The translations under genes and the position numbers were made by a program. Below, piece by piece: positions 8,215-16,550 of a stretch of 64,000 nucleotides of DNA (its first letter is position 1; every line of letters starts with the position of its first letter). Origin of the DNA: DATJHM01 sp035493895 (GTDB lineage: Bacteria > Chloroflexota > Ktedonobacteria > Ktedonobacterales > Ktedonobacteraceae); NCBI GenBank assembly GCA_035493895.1, contig DATJHM010000180.1, forward strand, positions 17,291 to 81,290, in the 5' to 3' direction. The notes below the pieces were generated by a model. That model saw only the letters and a program-made list of their open reading frames with translations. It ran no database searches and had not been told where the DNA came from.

Positions 8215-8966
8215 CTACTGGGTTGGGCATGAGGGCGGTCAAAAAGGATGCGGCGAAGTTTGATAGAGCGGCAAGGGCGTAATTCCGCTACCCTGCATTG
8301 CGCACTTACCGCTCATAGCCGCATCCCGGCAATCATACACAGAAGGGTTGACAAGGTTGGAGGCTATAGGAAACATGAATCACCACATCAATGAGCTAGC
8401 CAGCCCTCTCTGTAGCCTGTGTAGGAGATGTAGCTTTTTCGTAAAAGTTCTTGTAGCGCGTAGTAAATGGGCAGTGTAGCTTTGATGCAGCATCAATGTA
8501 GGGGCAAAATCCCCAGCACATCCACCTTTGTGTAGGATGTGCTGGGGTGTAGCGATAGTAAGGAGCACAAGGCGTGGACAGGCATCTACCATCTCGAAAA
8601 AACATAACAGGTAGGGGCTGCGGTTTATCCCTGCCCGCGTCCCCCACCGGCCCTCTCGGCCCTTCGGCTGATGCGATTGGCTCCGGGTTCTCCCTGCCCG
8701 GCGATAATATCAATCCCGTTCTTGCCCAATATCCTGATAATTTTTCTCTATAAGATTTCCGCTTTTTCTATTTCCTTCGGTATTTCTATAGAGACGGGGT
8801 ACTACACCTCCGCACGCAGAAGTGTAGCTTATGTAGCAGGTGTAGCTTATGTAGCCTACATTTCATAAACAAAAAGGATTTTTTATCGAATCGGAAGCGG
8901 CATCCGCTCCCAACACTACATATAACAGTATCATGTAGCAGATTTCAATTGAGGGAAGGAGGACTT

Positions 8967-9845
8967 ATGCCGGGAATCATCATTGATGCGATCATCACCG
9001 GAATTCTCACCGGTGGGATCTACGCATTAATGGCATCGGGACTGACGCTGGTCTTCGGCGTCATGGATATTATCAATGTTGGGCAGGGCGCGCTGGTCAT
9101 CCTGGGCGCTTATCTCAGCTATGCTCTGGAACAACAATTCCATATCGATCTGTTTCTAGGCCTATTGCTCACAATGCCACTCATGTTCGTGCTGGGCCTC
9201 CTGATAGAGTGGTTCTTTATCCGCCCGATCAAGCGAGATCGCACCATGCTCTCGATCCTGGTCACCTTTGGCATCTCGCTGATCATCGAAGGCATTCTCA
9301 ATGCCCTCTTCTCTGCCAATCTTGTCCAGTTGCAAGCCTGGTACACGACTGCATCAATGCAAATCGGCGGATTCTATCTCCCGTACATTTACATCTTTGG
9401 CTTCCTGCTCGCGGTAATCCTGCTCAGCGCTCTCTACTGGCTCCTCTATCGTACAAAATTTGGTTACAGTCTGCGGGCCGCAATGGAGAATCGCACCGCC
9501 GCTGAGCTGATCGGGATCAATGTCGAACGCGTCTCTGCCATCACTTTTGGCATTGGCGTCGCGCTGGCAGCTGCTGGCGGCATGGCCTTTGGCGCAACTA
9601 ACCCCTTCAATGCCGGAAGCGGATACGACCTGATCTCTCGCTTACTGGCCATCATCATCTTTGGCGGCATGGGCAGCTTACAAGGGGCCCTGATTGCCTC
9701 GTTGGGCATGCTGATTATCGAGGACGTTACTACCGCCATCTGGTCGCCTGTCTGGGCCAGTACGATCTTTTTCATGCTGCTGGTGATCATTCTCCTGGTT
9801 CGCCCTCAGGGGCTACTTGGTCGGTTAGAAGGGAGGAAGCAATGA
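8967..9845 (+). CDS. Branched-chain amino-acid-type ABC transporter permease (LivH-like)
   Basis: A protein of 292 residues and very hydrophobic, with about eight membrane segments; it is one of the two channel subunits of a Liv-type importer. The N-terminal GILTGGIYALMASGLTLVFG and the central GFGYS/RAAMEN-like cytoplasmic loop (FGYSLRAAMENRTAAELIGI region) are hallmarks of LivH, as is the C-terminal LVRPQGLLG. The start is ATG 8967 with AAGGAGG seven bases upstream; an in-frame TTG at 8949 lies before the RBS. Its stop overlaps the start of the next permease gene by four bases, so livH-livM-livG are translationally coupled. The matching binding protein is most likely the one at 6428. Confidence 0.93.
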   Translation: MPGIIIDAIITGILTGGIYALMASGLTLVFGVMDIINVGQGALVILGAYLSYALEQQFHIDLFLGLLLTMPLMFVLGLLIEWFFIRPIKRDRTMLSILVTFGISLIIEGILNALFSANLVQLQAWYTTASMQIGGFYLPYIYIFGFLLAVILLSALYWLLYRTKFGYSLRAAMENRTAAELIGINVERVSAITFGIGVALAAAGGMAFGATNPFNAGSGYDLISRLLAIIIFGGMGSLQGALIASLGMLIIEDVTTAIWSPVWASTIFFMLLVIILLVRPQGLLGRLEGRKQ

Positions 9846-10894
9846 AACTTTTCAAAATACCTGGTTTGCTGGCCCTCCTGGTGCTTGCGCTCGTGTTCCC
9901 GCTGGCATTTCCCAATCCAGAAGTCACGACGATCGCTATCTTTACGCTGCTCTTTGCCATCGCTACCACCGGCTGGAATATCTTCTCCGGTTACACAGGC
10001 TACATCGCGCTGGGGCATGCGGCCTACTTCGGCATTGGCGCATATGCACTGGCATTGATCTGCCTGCATGCACATGTTCCGGGCGGCTATATCCCATTCC
10101 TACTGGTGCCGGTAGCGGGTCTGATCGCAGCAATCGTCTCCATCCCGCTCGGCTGGATTGCGCTACGCGTGAGACGACACACATTTGTCGTGATCACCAT
10201 CGCGATGTTTTTCATCATGCAGTTGCTCGCCTTCAATCTGTCACCCTTAACGAATGGCTCTACCGGCCTGAGCCTGCCTATTCCCACCGATTGGAGCGGA
10301 AACTTCTTCAACATCCCATTTTACTATGTATCCCTGGCAGCTCTGCTCTTTGCAATCGTCATCTCATGGGGGGTACGCAACTCGAAATACGGCCTGGGAC
10401 TCCTGGCGATTCGCGATGATGAGGATCGGGCTCTGGGATTGGGTGTCAAAACCGGATTAGCAAAACTGGCCGCATTTGCCATCTCGGCCTTACTCGTCGG
10501 AATAGCAGGAGCCATCTGGGCCTATTTCATCGAGTCGATCTACCCTGCCTCTACGTTCGATCCTCTGTTTGATATTGCGATTGCGTTAATGGCCTTCATG
10601 GGTGGTCTGGGCACCATCGCCGGTCCTATCCTGGGCGCATTGCTTCTGGAACCCACACAACAATACTTTACCTTCCAATTTAGCGAGAGTAGCTACTACC
10701 TGATTCTCTACGGTGTACTATTCCTGGTGATCATTCTGCTCTTACCTCGTGGCATCATTCCTACTCTTCGGGATCGTTGGACGAAATATCAAGCGAACCG
10801 CAACCTGCGAGATGAGCCTGTTATCACGGATCTTCCACCAGAGAATGGTGGTGGGTCAACAGATATCAGGGTGAAGAAAGAGGTGAATCTATGA
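9842..10894 (+). CDS. Branched-chain amino-acid-type ABC transporter permease (LivM-like)
   Basis: A protein of 350 residues, the second permease subunit, with about nine to ten membrane segments. The FSGYTGYIALGHAAYFGIGA segment and the later LGLLAIRDDEDRALGLGV cytoplasmic loop are diagnostic of LivM. The soluble C-terminal tail after LPRGIIPTLRDRW is cytoplasmic and charged. It starts with ATG inside an ATGA overlap with livH and ends in another four-base overlap with the ATPase gene. It forms the transmembrane channel together with the preceding protein and is powered by the two following ATPases. Confidence 0.93.
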   Translation: MKLFKIPGLLALLVLALVFPLAFPNPEVTTIAIFTLLFAIATTGWNIFSGYTGYIALGHAAYFGIGAYALALICLHAHVPGGYIPFLLVPVAGLIAAIVSIPLGWIALRVRRHTFVVITIAMFFIMQLLAFNLSPLTNGSTGLSLPIPTDWSGNFFNIPFYYVSLAALLFAIVISWGVRNSKYGLGLLAIRDDEDRALGLGVKTGLAKLAAFAISALLVGIAGAIWAYFIESIYPASTFDPLFDIAIALMAFMGGLGTIAGPILGALLLEPTQQYFTFQFSESSYYLILYGVLFLVIILLLPRGIIPTLRDRWTKYQANRNLRDEPVITDLPPENGGGSTDIRVKKEVNL

Positions 10895-11622
10895 GCTTTC
10901 TGGAGGCGCAGGACATCTCTAAAGCCTTTGGCGGCATTCACGCTCTGGACACCTGCTCGATCAGCGTCGAAAAAGGCTCGATCACCGGCTTAATCGGCCC
11001 CAACGGCTCAGGAAAAACGACCATGTTTAATATCATGACCGGGTATGAACAGGTCGATAGCGGAGAAGTACGTTTCCAGGATCAGATCATTACCAACCAG
11101 GCACCCGACAAAGTGTTCCGCCTGGGCATCGGACGCACGTTTCAACTTACGCGCATCTTCCCTCGTCTGACGGTGCTGGAGAATATGCACGTGGCAGCCC
11201 AGCGCAATGAGTGGCAGGGGCTGATACGTCGTTGGAGCTCGACGCACGAACAAAAACGCGCGCTCGAGCTGCTAGATTTTGTGGGCCTGACAAAACTCAA
11301 GGACTTACCAGCCGGAAACTTATCTTTCGGGCAGAAAAAGCTGCTCGAGTTCGCATTCGTGTTGATCGCCGAACCGCAAGTGATCCTGCTCGACGAGCCA
11401 GCTGGTGGCATCAATCCAACAATGGTCAACTATCTGGCCAATCGCATCAGCACCTTGAATGAGCGTGGCATCACGTTTCTCGTCGTTGAGCACAACATGG
11501 AATTTGTGATGGGATTATGCCAGAAGATCATCGTGATGCATCGTGGTAGCAAAATCGCCGAAGGGACGCCCGCCGCTGTGCGTGCAAATCCGGAGGTATT
11601 GGAAGCCTATCTGGGAGACTAA
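10891..11622 (+). CDS. Branched-chain amino-acid-type ABC transporter ATPase (LivG-like)
   Basis: A protein of 243 residues, one of two nucleotide-binding subunits. Walker A GPNGSGKT is at residues 36-43, the signature is LSFGQKKLLE (the divergent form usual in LivG), Walker B is VILLDEPAGG, and the switch His is in LVVEHNMEFVM, the typical LivG ending. The start overlaps the livM stop by four bases. LivG differs from LivF in having the longer insertion after Walker A with FQLTRIFPRLTVLENM, which is present here. It couples ATP hydrolysis to import by the preceding permeases. Confidence 0.94.
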   Translation: MSFLEAQDISKAFGGIHALDTCSISVEKGSITGLIGPNGSGKTTMFNIMTGYEQVDSGEVRFQDQIITNQAPDKVFRLGIGRTFQLTRIFPRLTVLENMHVAAQRNEWQGLIRRWSSTHEQKRALELLDFVGLTKLKDLPAGNLSFGQKKLLEFAFVLIAEPQVILLDEPAGGINPTMVNYLANRISTLNERGITFLVVEHNMEFVMGLCQKIIVMHRGSKIAEGTPAAVRANPEVLEAYLGD

Positions 11623-11626
11623 GAAA

Positions 11627-12349
11627 ATGCGGCTCACACTACAGAATGTTTATGCAGGCTACGATGGAGGTGATGTCCTCAAGGGAATCGATATGGAGGT
11701 GGAGCAAGGGACGACGACCTGTATCGTCGGCCCCAACGGTGCAGGCAAATCCACCATTCTTCGTACCCTGAGCGGACTGCTACGGCCACGCCTGGGCACA
11801 ATCACCTTCGATGGTCACTCTCTCATTGGTTTAATGCCCCGGCAGATCCTGGCCCTTGGCATCGTACAGGTGCCACAAAGCCACAGCCTATTCCCCAGCA
11901 TGACAGTCCAGGAAAATGTGCGCCTGGGAGCCTTTACCATACACGATAAGTCCCTCATCGAGCGTCGGCTGAGCGAGGTCCAGACCATGTTCCCCATCGT
12001 CAAAACGCGCGCCCAGGATAAAGCGGGCAGCCTGTCCGGTGGACAACAGCGGCTGGTCGAGTTCGCCCGTTCCCTGATGCTGGACCCACGCGTGATCCTG
12101 CTGGATGAACCATCAATGGGATTGGACCCTAAGACGTTCAAGCTGGTCATAGAGACGATCCAGATGATGCAAAGCAGTGGACGCACAATTGTGCTGGTTG
12201 AGCAAAACGCACGCACCGGCTTGAGCATTGCCAATCAAGGCATTGTGCTGGAAAGTGGGCAGGTACGCCTGACCGGCACACACACCGAGATCCTGAACAA
12301 CCCTGAGATCGGACACCTTTATCTTGGTGGCACGCTCTCCAAGGCGTAA
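11627..12349 (+). CDS. Branched-chain amino-acid-type ABC transporter ATPase (LivF-like)
   Basis: A protein of 240 residues, the second ATPase. Walker A GPNGAGKST is at residues 35-43, the signature is LSGGQQRLVE, and Walker B is VILLDEPSMGLD. The LivF-type ending is IVLVEQNARTGLSIANQGIV. The start is ATG 11627, four bases after the livG stop with only a weak GGGAGA upstream; the frame is open back to 11543 but that part reads livG out of frame. This completes a five-gene importer. The neighbouring hydrolase begins 28 bases after the stop, so transport and degradation genes probably share a transcript. Confidence 0.94.
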   Translation: MRLTLQNVYAGYDGGDVLKGIDMEVEQGTTTCIVGPNGAGKSTILRTLSGLLRPRLGTITFDGHSLIGLMPRQILALGIVQVPQSHSLFPSMTVQENVRLGAFTIHDKSLIERRLSEVQTMFPIVKTRAQDKAGSLSGGQQRLVEFARSLMLDPRVILLDEPSMGLDPKTFKLVIETIQMMQSSGRTIVLVEQNARTGLSIANQGIVLESGQVRLTGTHTEILNNPEIGHLYLGGTLSKA

Positions 12350-12377
12350 ATCACCACGAAAAAGAAAGAAGGAGATT

Positions 12378-13445
12378 ATGGCACGAGACGAACAGGTACA
12401 GAGCGCAATTGATAACTGGGCTCCCCGCTTTATTGCCAATGGTGTCGATATCAACGATTTCCAGCGCGTTACGACGAGCGTGGAGCGCTGGGATGACTGG
12501 TGCCAGAAATGGTCTGAATGCGGATCGGTGCATGAGCAGATGGGCGAGAAAGCCGAGGCCGAGGGTCACTACGAGTCAGCGGCCTATCACTACTTCCACG
12601 CGGCCATCACCTACCATTTTGGCAAGTATCTGTTTGTACAGAAACCGGACGAGCTCCGTGTCGCCCACGACCACGTTGTCCGCGACTATCAGAAAGCCCT
12701 GCCCTACTTCGACGTTCCCGGCGAGCACGTTGCAATCCCCTACGAGGGTGGCGCACAGATGTATGGTATCCTGAGGAAACCATGGCATACGCCGAAAGCG
12801 CCAGTCGTCATCCTCGTGCCCGGCCTGGACTCAGTCAAGGAAGAACTGCACGTCTATGGCGACGATTTTCTCAGACGAGGTATGGCCGTGCTGGCCATTG
12901 ACGGTCCCGGTCAGGGCGAGATGGAATTTGAGCACCCACTTCGGCACGACTATGAAGTTCCCATTCGCCATGCTATCAACTACCTCGAAGGGAGAGCGGA
13001 TGTAGATGCATCACGTGTGGGATTAATGGGCGTGAGCTTTGGCGGACAATTCGTCGTACGTGCCGCCGCCTTCGAGCCACGTGTCAGGGCCACCATCGAA
13101 AATTGCGGCTCATACGATCAATCCGAGAACTTTAGCGGACGTCCAAAAATCAGCCGCAATACGATGATTCACCGCCTCAAAGCGAGCAGTGAAGAAGATG
13201 CCCTCAACAAGCTGAAACTGTTCAACCTGCGAGGTGTAGCAGACAAAATCACGTCTCCGCTCCTCGTCATCCAGGGAGCGCATGATAGACTGGTAGCGTC
13301 CGATCAGGGCAGGCGCATCGCGGAGGAAGCTGGCAGCAATGCAGAACTCTGGTTTTTTGAGGATGGCAATCACGTCTGCAACAATATTCCGTTTAAGCAT
13401 CGACCACAGCAGGCCGATTGGATGCGCCAGAAACTACATGGCTAG
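12378..13445 (+). CDS. Alpha/beta hydrolase, C-C bond (dihydroxypseudooxynicotine hydrolase-like) group
   Basis: A protein of 355 residues. The N-terminal helical cap begins with NDFQRVTTSVERWDDWCQKW and is followed by an alpha/beta-hydrolase core. The nucleophile is Ser220 in GVSFGG; a likely acid is Asp in QGAHDRLV and the catalytic His is in DGNHVCNN. The cap plus core layout resembles 2,6-dihydroxypseudooxynicotine hydrolase and the FrsA/DUF1100 esterases. The former cleaves a C-C bond next to a ketone. The start ATG 12378 has AAGGAG about six bases upstream. It sits between a Liv-type importer and an aldehyde dehydrogenase, so it probably cuts the imported compound. Substrate unknown. 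Confidence 0.85.
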   Translation: MARDEQVQSAIDNWAPRFIANGVDINDFQRVTTSVERWDDWCQKWSECGSVHEQMGEKAEAEGHYESAAYHYFHAAITYHFGKYLFVQKPDELRVAHDHVVRDYQKALPYFDVPGEHVAIPYEGGAQMYGILRKPWHTPKAPVVILVPGLDSVKEELHVYGDDFLRRGMAVLAIDGPGQGEMEFEHPLRHDYEVPIRHAINYLEGRADVDASRVGLMGVSFGGQFVVRAAAFEPRVRATIENCGSYDQSENFSGRPKISRNTMIHRLKASSEEDALNKLKLFNLRGVADKITSPLLVIQGAHDRLVASDQGRRIAEEAGSNAELWFFEDGNHVCNNIPFKHRPQQADWMRQKLHG

Positions 13446-13476
13446 GTGCAACATCGGGAAAGGAATAGCAAACACC

Positions 13477-14874
13477 ATGAGTATCCAATCAATCAACCCG
13501 ACCACAGAAGAGATCATCCAGGTTTTTGATCCCTACAGTAATGAACAGGTAAATGAGGCCCTGGACGCCACATACAATGCCTTCTGGAGCTGGCGCGAAA
13601 CCTCGTTCGCGGAACGTAGTGCTCATCTGCATAACGTTGCCCGCTTTCTACGACAGAACAAAGAGCGGCTGGCCCGATTTTCCACATTGGAGATGGGGAA
13701 ACCGATTGTGGAGGCGGAAGCTGAGATCGAGAAATGCGCCTGGGGCTGCGATTTTTACGCGGACAACGCACAACATTTCCTGGCAAACGAGGCGGCTCCC
13801 ACAAACGCGACACAAAGCTACATTTCATTTTTGCCAGTTGGTGTCATCCTCGCCATCATGCCCTGGAACTATCCTTACTGGCAGGTTTTCCGTTTCGCCG
13901 CCGCCGCGCTCATGGCCGGAAACACCATCGTCTTGAAGCACGCCTCCAACGTCTCACTCGCCGCCCTGGAGATCGAACGCATCTTCAAAGACAGCGGTCT
14001 GCCCCAGGATGTTTTCCGCACCATCCTGATCCCCGGCTCAGAAGTAGGAGACCTGATCGCAGATAAGCGCATTGCCGCCGTAACCCTGACCGGCAGCGAG
14101 GCAGCAGGCGTGGCAGTGGGATCAGCGAGCGGGCGAGCATTGAAGAAAGCAGTCCTTGAGCTGGGAGGTTCCGATGCCTTTATCATTCTTGCCGATGCAG
14201 ACCTGGATGCCGCCGCACAGACAGCAGTCCGGGCGCGTTTCCAGAACACCGGACTGAGCTGTATAGCGGCCAAGCGCTTTATCGTGGTAGAATCAGTGGC
14301 AGAGGATTTTGAGCGCAAATTTGTTGAGGTAGCGGCAAAATTGCAGGTTGGTGATCCATTTGAACGAGGCACACAGGTCGGGCCCATGCCACGCAACGAT
14401 CTACGCGCAGATCTGGACGCGCAGGTACAGCTCTCCATCAAGCTGGGTGCTCGGGTAGCGCTGGGAGGAACCGCCCTGGAGGGAAAAGGCTTCTTCTACG
14501 CGCCAACCATCCTGGCTGACGTTACCACAGACATGCCCGTCTTCCGCGAGGAAACATTCGGCCCGGTCGCCGCCGTGATTCGTGCGAAAAATGACGAGCA
14601 TGCCATACAGCTCGCAAACGACTCACCATTTGGGCTCAGCAGCAACCTCTGGACCCGGAACGTAGAGCGTGCCAGCAAACTGGCGCAGCGCATCCAGGCA
14701 GGCGGAGTCTTCATCAACGGCATGACGGCCTCCGATCCGCGTCTACCATTTGGCGGAGTCAAGCGCAGCGGCTATGGACGAGAACTTTCCTCGTTCGGCA
14801 TACGCGAATTCGTAAATATCCAGACCATCTGGATCGGACCAACCACCGGGCCACAAATGCCCGTAAGCGAATAA
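13477..14874 (+). CDS. NAD(P)-dependent aldehyde dehydrogenase, succinate-semialdehyde type
   Basis: A protein of 465 residues, aldehyde dehydrogenase superfamily. The cofactor-binding MPWNYPYWQVFR is present, as are the general base Glu228 (LELGGSDAF), the catalytic Cys262 in GLSCIAAKRF and the C-terminal PFGGVKRSGYGREL. The serine-Cys-Ile-Ala-Ala-Lys-Arg form around the nucleophile is usual for succinate-semialdehyde and related dehydrogenases. The start ATG 13477 begins MSIQSINPTTEEII; upstream in-frame codons read the end of the hydrolase gene. AAAGGA lies somewhat far (about 12 bases) upstream. The role proposed here, oxidation of an aldehyde released from the hydrolase product, is inferred from position. 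Confidence 0.92.
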   Translation: MSIQSINPTTEEIIQVFDPYSNEQVNEALDATYNAFWSWRETSFAERSAHLHNVARFLRQNKERLARFSTLEMGKPIVEAEAEIEKCAWGCDFYADNAQHFLANEAAPTNATQSYISFLPVGVILAIMPWNYPYWQVFRFAAAALMAGNTIVLKHASNVSLAALEIERIFKDSGLPQDVFRTILIPGSEVGDLIADKRIAAVTLTGSEAAGVAVGSASGRALKKAVLELGGSDAFIILADADLDAAAQTAVRARFQNTGLSCIAAKRFIVVESVAEDFERKFVEVAAKLQVGDPFERGTQVGPMPRNDLRADLDAQVQLSIKLGARVALGGTALEGKGFFYAPTILADVTTDMPVFREETFGPVAAVIRAKNDEHAIQLANDSPFGLSSNLWTRNVERASKLAQRIQAGGVFINGMTASDPRLPFGGVKRSGYGRELSSFGIREFVNIQTIWIGPTTGPQMPVSE

Positions 14875-15139
14875 GTAAATAGTAAATAGAGGTAGGAGCA
14901 ACGGTTTATCCCCGCCCACAAGTATGAAGTTACGCGACAGAAACCCAGTAGTGGCACGGTGGAGAGGAACGGAACTGTGCCTGCGAACTCGACCTGCCGA
15001 TCTCGCCCCTTGGAGGGAAGGCTACAGAGAGGATTGGCGCTAACTTCATATCTATGGGTGCTGGTTATCTGCACCAGGATATCGCAGGTTGACACGTGGT
15101 TCATCTCTGCCCCCTACCTGTTCTGATGAGGGAAAAAAA
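14875..15139. repeat. Repeat-bearing spacer between aldehyde dehydrogenase and hydroxyacid dehydrogenase
   Basis: No gene is seen. It contains a second copy (14945-14991) of the CCAGTAGTGGCACGGTGGAG unit found at 7814-7861; both copies end in CTGTGCCTGCGAACTCG. A GGTTTATCCCCGCCC word at 14901-14915 also resembles one near 8620. The final bases carry GAGGGA, the weak RBS of the next gene. Confidence 0.7.
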
Positions 15140-16048
15140 ATGGCTGAGCGGCTCGGATTTATTGGCCTTGGTCTGATGGGCAAACCCATGGCCCGCAATC
15201 TCCTGGCAGCAGGATTCCACGTGACCGTCTACAATCGCAGCCGCCCTGCGATTGATACGTTGGTCGCACAGGGAGCAGTTGCCGCCTCCTCAGCTCGTCA
15301 GGTAGCAGAACAAAGCGACATTATCATCACAATGCTACCTGATACATCGGATGTAGAAACTATCGCTCTGGGACACAATAGCATTCTAGAGGGTGCACAC
15401 GACGGGCTCCTGCTGATCGACATGAGCACCATCTCCCCCCTGGCAACCATCCAGATCGCAGCTCGATTACGGGAGCGTGGCATACACATGCTCGATGCGC
15501 CAGTAAGCGGAGGTGATGCAGGAGCAAACTCCGGCACGCTCTCAATCATGGTTGGTGGTGAGCAAAACGACTTTGAGCGTGCGCAACCGATCTTTTCCGC
15601 GCTAGGAAAAACAATCACCTGCTGCGGAGATCATGGGGCCGGTCAGACCGTCAAAGCCTGCAATCAGGTAGTAGTCGCCCTGATCATTGCGGCAGTCTCC
15701 GAAGGTCTCGTGCTCGGCTCAAAGGTCGGCATCGATCCTGAGATTCTCCTGCGCGTCTTGAGTGGAGGATTGGCCCAAAATCGCATCATGGACCTGCGCG
15801 GCCCCACCATGATTGCGCACCATTTCGAGCCAGGAGGCAAAGCGCAATTCCATCGCAAAGACCTCGGATTTGCCCTGCAACTGGCGCGTGCCCACAACGT
15901 CTCCCTGCCACTCACGGCCCTGGTCGATCAATTCTTCACCACGCTCGCCGCCAACCAGCAAGGCACCCTCGATCACTCTGCCCTGCTCACCGTCATCGAA
16001 ACCTTATCCAATTACGCGCTTGTATCAAACGAGCAGAAAACGGAATAA
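15140..16048 (+). CDS. NAD(P)-dependent 3-hydroxyisobutyrate/tartronate-semialdehyde reductase-like protein
   Basis: A protein of 302 residues and second beta-hydroxyacid dehydrogenase of the block. The Rossmann motif is GFIGLGLMGKPMARN, the substrate motif is DAPVSGGDAGANSGTL, and the catalytic Lys is Lys172 in GQTVKACNQVV. It keeps the GQxxKxxNQ form that is canonical for the family, whereas the paralogue at 446 has a diverged LMKIAINLNL. The start ATG 15140 follows GAGGGA; in-frame codons back to 15089 lack a better site. The repeat-carrying spacer before it leaves open whether it is transcribed with the block. Substrate unproven. Confidence 0.9.
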   Translation: MAERLGFIGLGLMGKPMARNLLAAGFHVTVYNRSRPAIDTLVAQGAVAASSARQVAEQSDIIITMLPDTSDVETIALGHNSILEGAHDGLLLIDMSTISPLATIQIAARLRERGIHMLDAPVSGGDAGANSGTLSIMVGGEQNDFERAQPIFSALGKTITCCGDHGAGQTVKACNQVVVALIIAAVSEGLVLGSKVGIDPEILLRVLSGGLAQNRIMDLRGPTMIAHHFEPGGKAQFHRKDLGFALQLARAHNVSLPLTALVDQFFTTLAANQQGTLDHSALLTVIETLSNYALVSNEQKTE

Positions 16049-16077
16049 GCATAGAATGACACGCATTTGCGGGAAAC

Positions 16078-16395
16078 AACGCCGCAACTTATTCGGAATA
16101 TGGTAGCATTGTCGGCAGCGTTGCGTGGTCATCGAGCGGCACATATATCGCTTCAGGTTATATGGACGGAAAAGTCAAAATCGGGGCTGTTACAAGCGGA
16201 ACGCTCGTCCATACCTTTCTCTGGATAGCCTTTAACGCCTGCTATGCGCTTGCCTGATCACCCAACAGCAAACGTATTGCCTCCACCGGCGACGATCAAA
16301 CGATACTAATCAGGCAAATATAAGCGACCTCGCTCGTTGCCTCCTCTGCCAACTCGACCCTGGTGGCCCTCACCATACAAATCTGGCAGACATAA
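16078..16395 (+). pseudogene. Decayed WD40-repeat gene fragment
   Basis: One reading frame gives WD40-like blades interrupted by stops. From about 16087 it reads TYSEYGSIVGSVAWSSSG, then IASGYMDGKVKI and SGTLVHTF; a TGA at 16255 follows; then SPNSKRIASTGDDQTILI; a TAA at 16321; then a last partial blade ending IQIWQT at TAA 16393. The blade spacing and the VAWS, IASG and IW words match the intact WD40 protein at 47286-48632. There is no start codon or RBS, and the stops are in frame with each other, so this is a remnant that is decaying by substitution rather than frameshift. Confidence 0.8.
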
Positions 16396-16550
16396 GTGAT
16401 CTTGCCCCGACTATCTGCGACAAAATTACGACAACTTCCAGACACAATTGCCACACTTCATAGCTATACTAACAGGCAGAACACCGAAACAAAGGATCTG
16501 ACGGTATCTTCTCACCGCACATTTTTTAAATATAAAAGGAAAAACAGAAT
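16396..16550. other. Spacer upstream of membrane-protein gene
   Basis: No gene is seen. The stretch is AT-richer than its surroundings and includes AAAAGGAAAA just before the start of the next gene, a plausible RBS. Confidence 0.5.

Larger units (their letters stand above)
7673..8966. repeat. Repeat-filled intergenic island inside the Liv-type ABC gene set
   Basis: No convincing gene is present in these 1.3 kb. The stretch is a mosaic of short dispersed repeats: a 40-bp direct repeat (7710-7749 and 7777-7816, one mismatch); a 48-bp unit at 7814-7861 that recurs at 14945-14991; a degenerate unit containing TTTCCGCTTTTTC at 8004-8053 and again at 8752-8797; a GGACGCCAT hairpin at 8192-8214; and runs of TGTAG-based words near 7930-7960, 8410-8560 and 8820-8862. 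Open frames on either strand here only translate these repeats. The last 20 bases carry the RBS of the permease gene. Confidence 0.8.

Noticed and set aside
8396..8713. Minus-strand open frame rich in Pro, Gly and Arg
   Set aside because: It translates dispersed repeat sequence; composition is unlike the real proteins around it.
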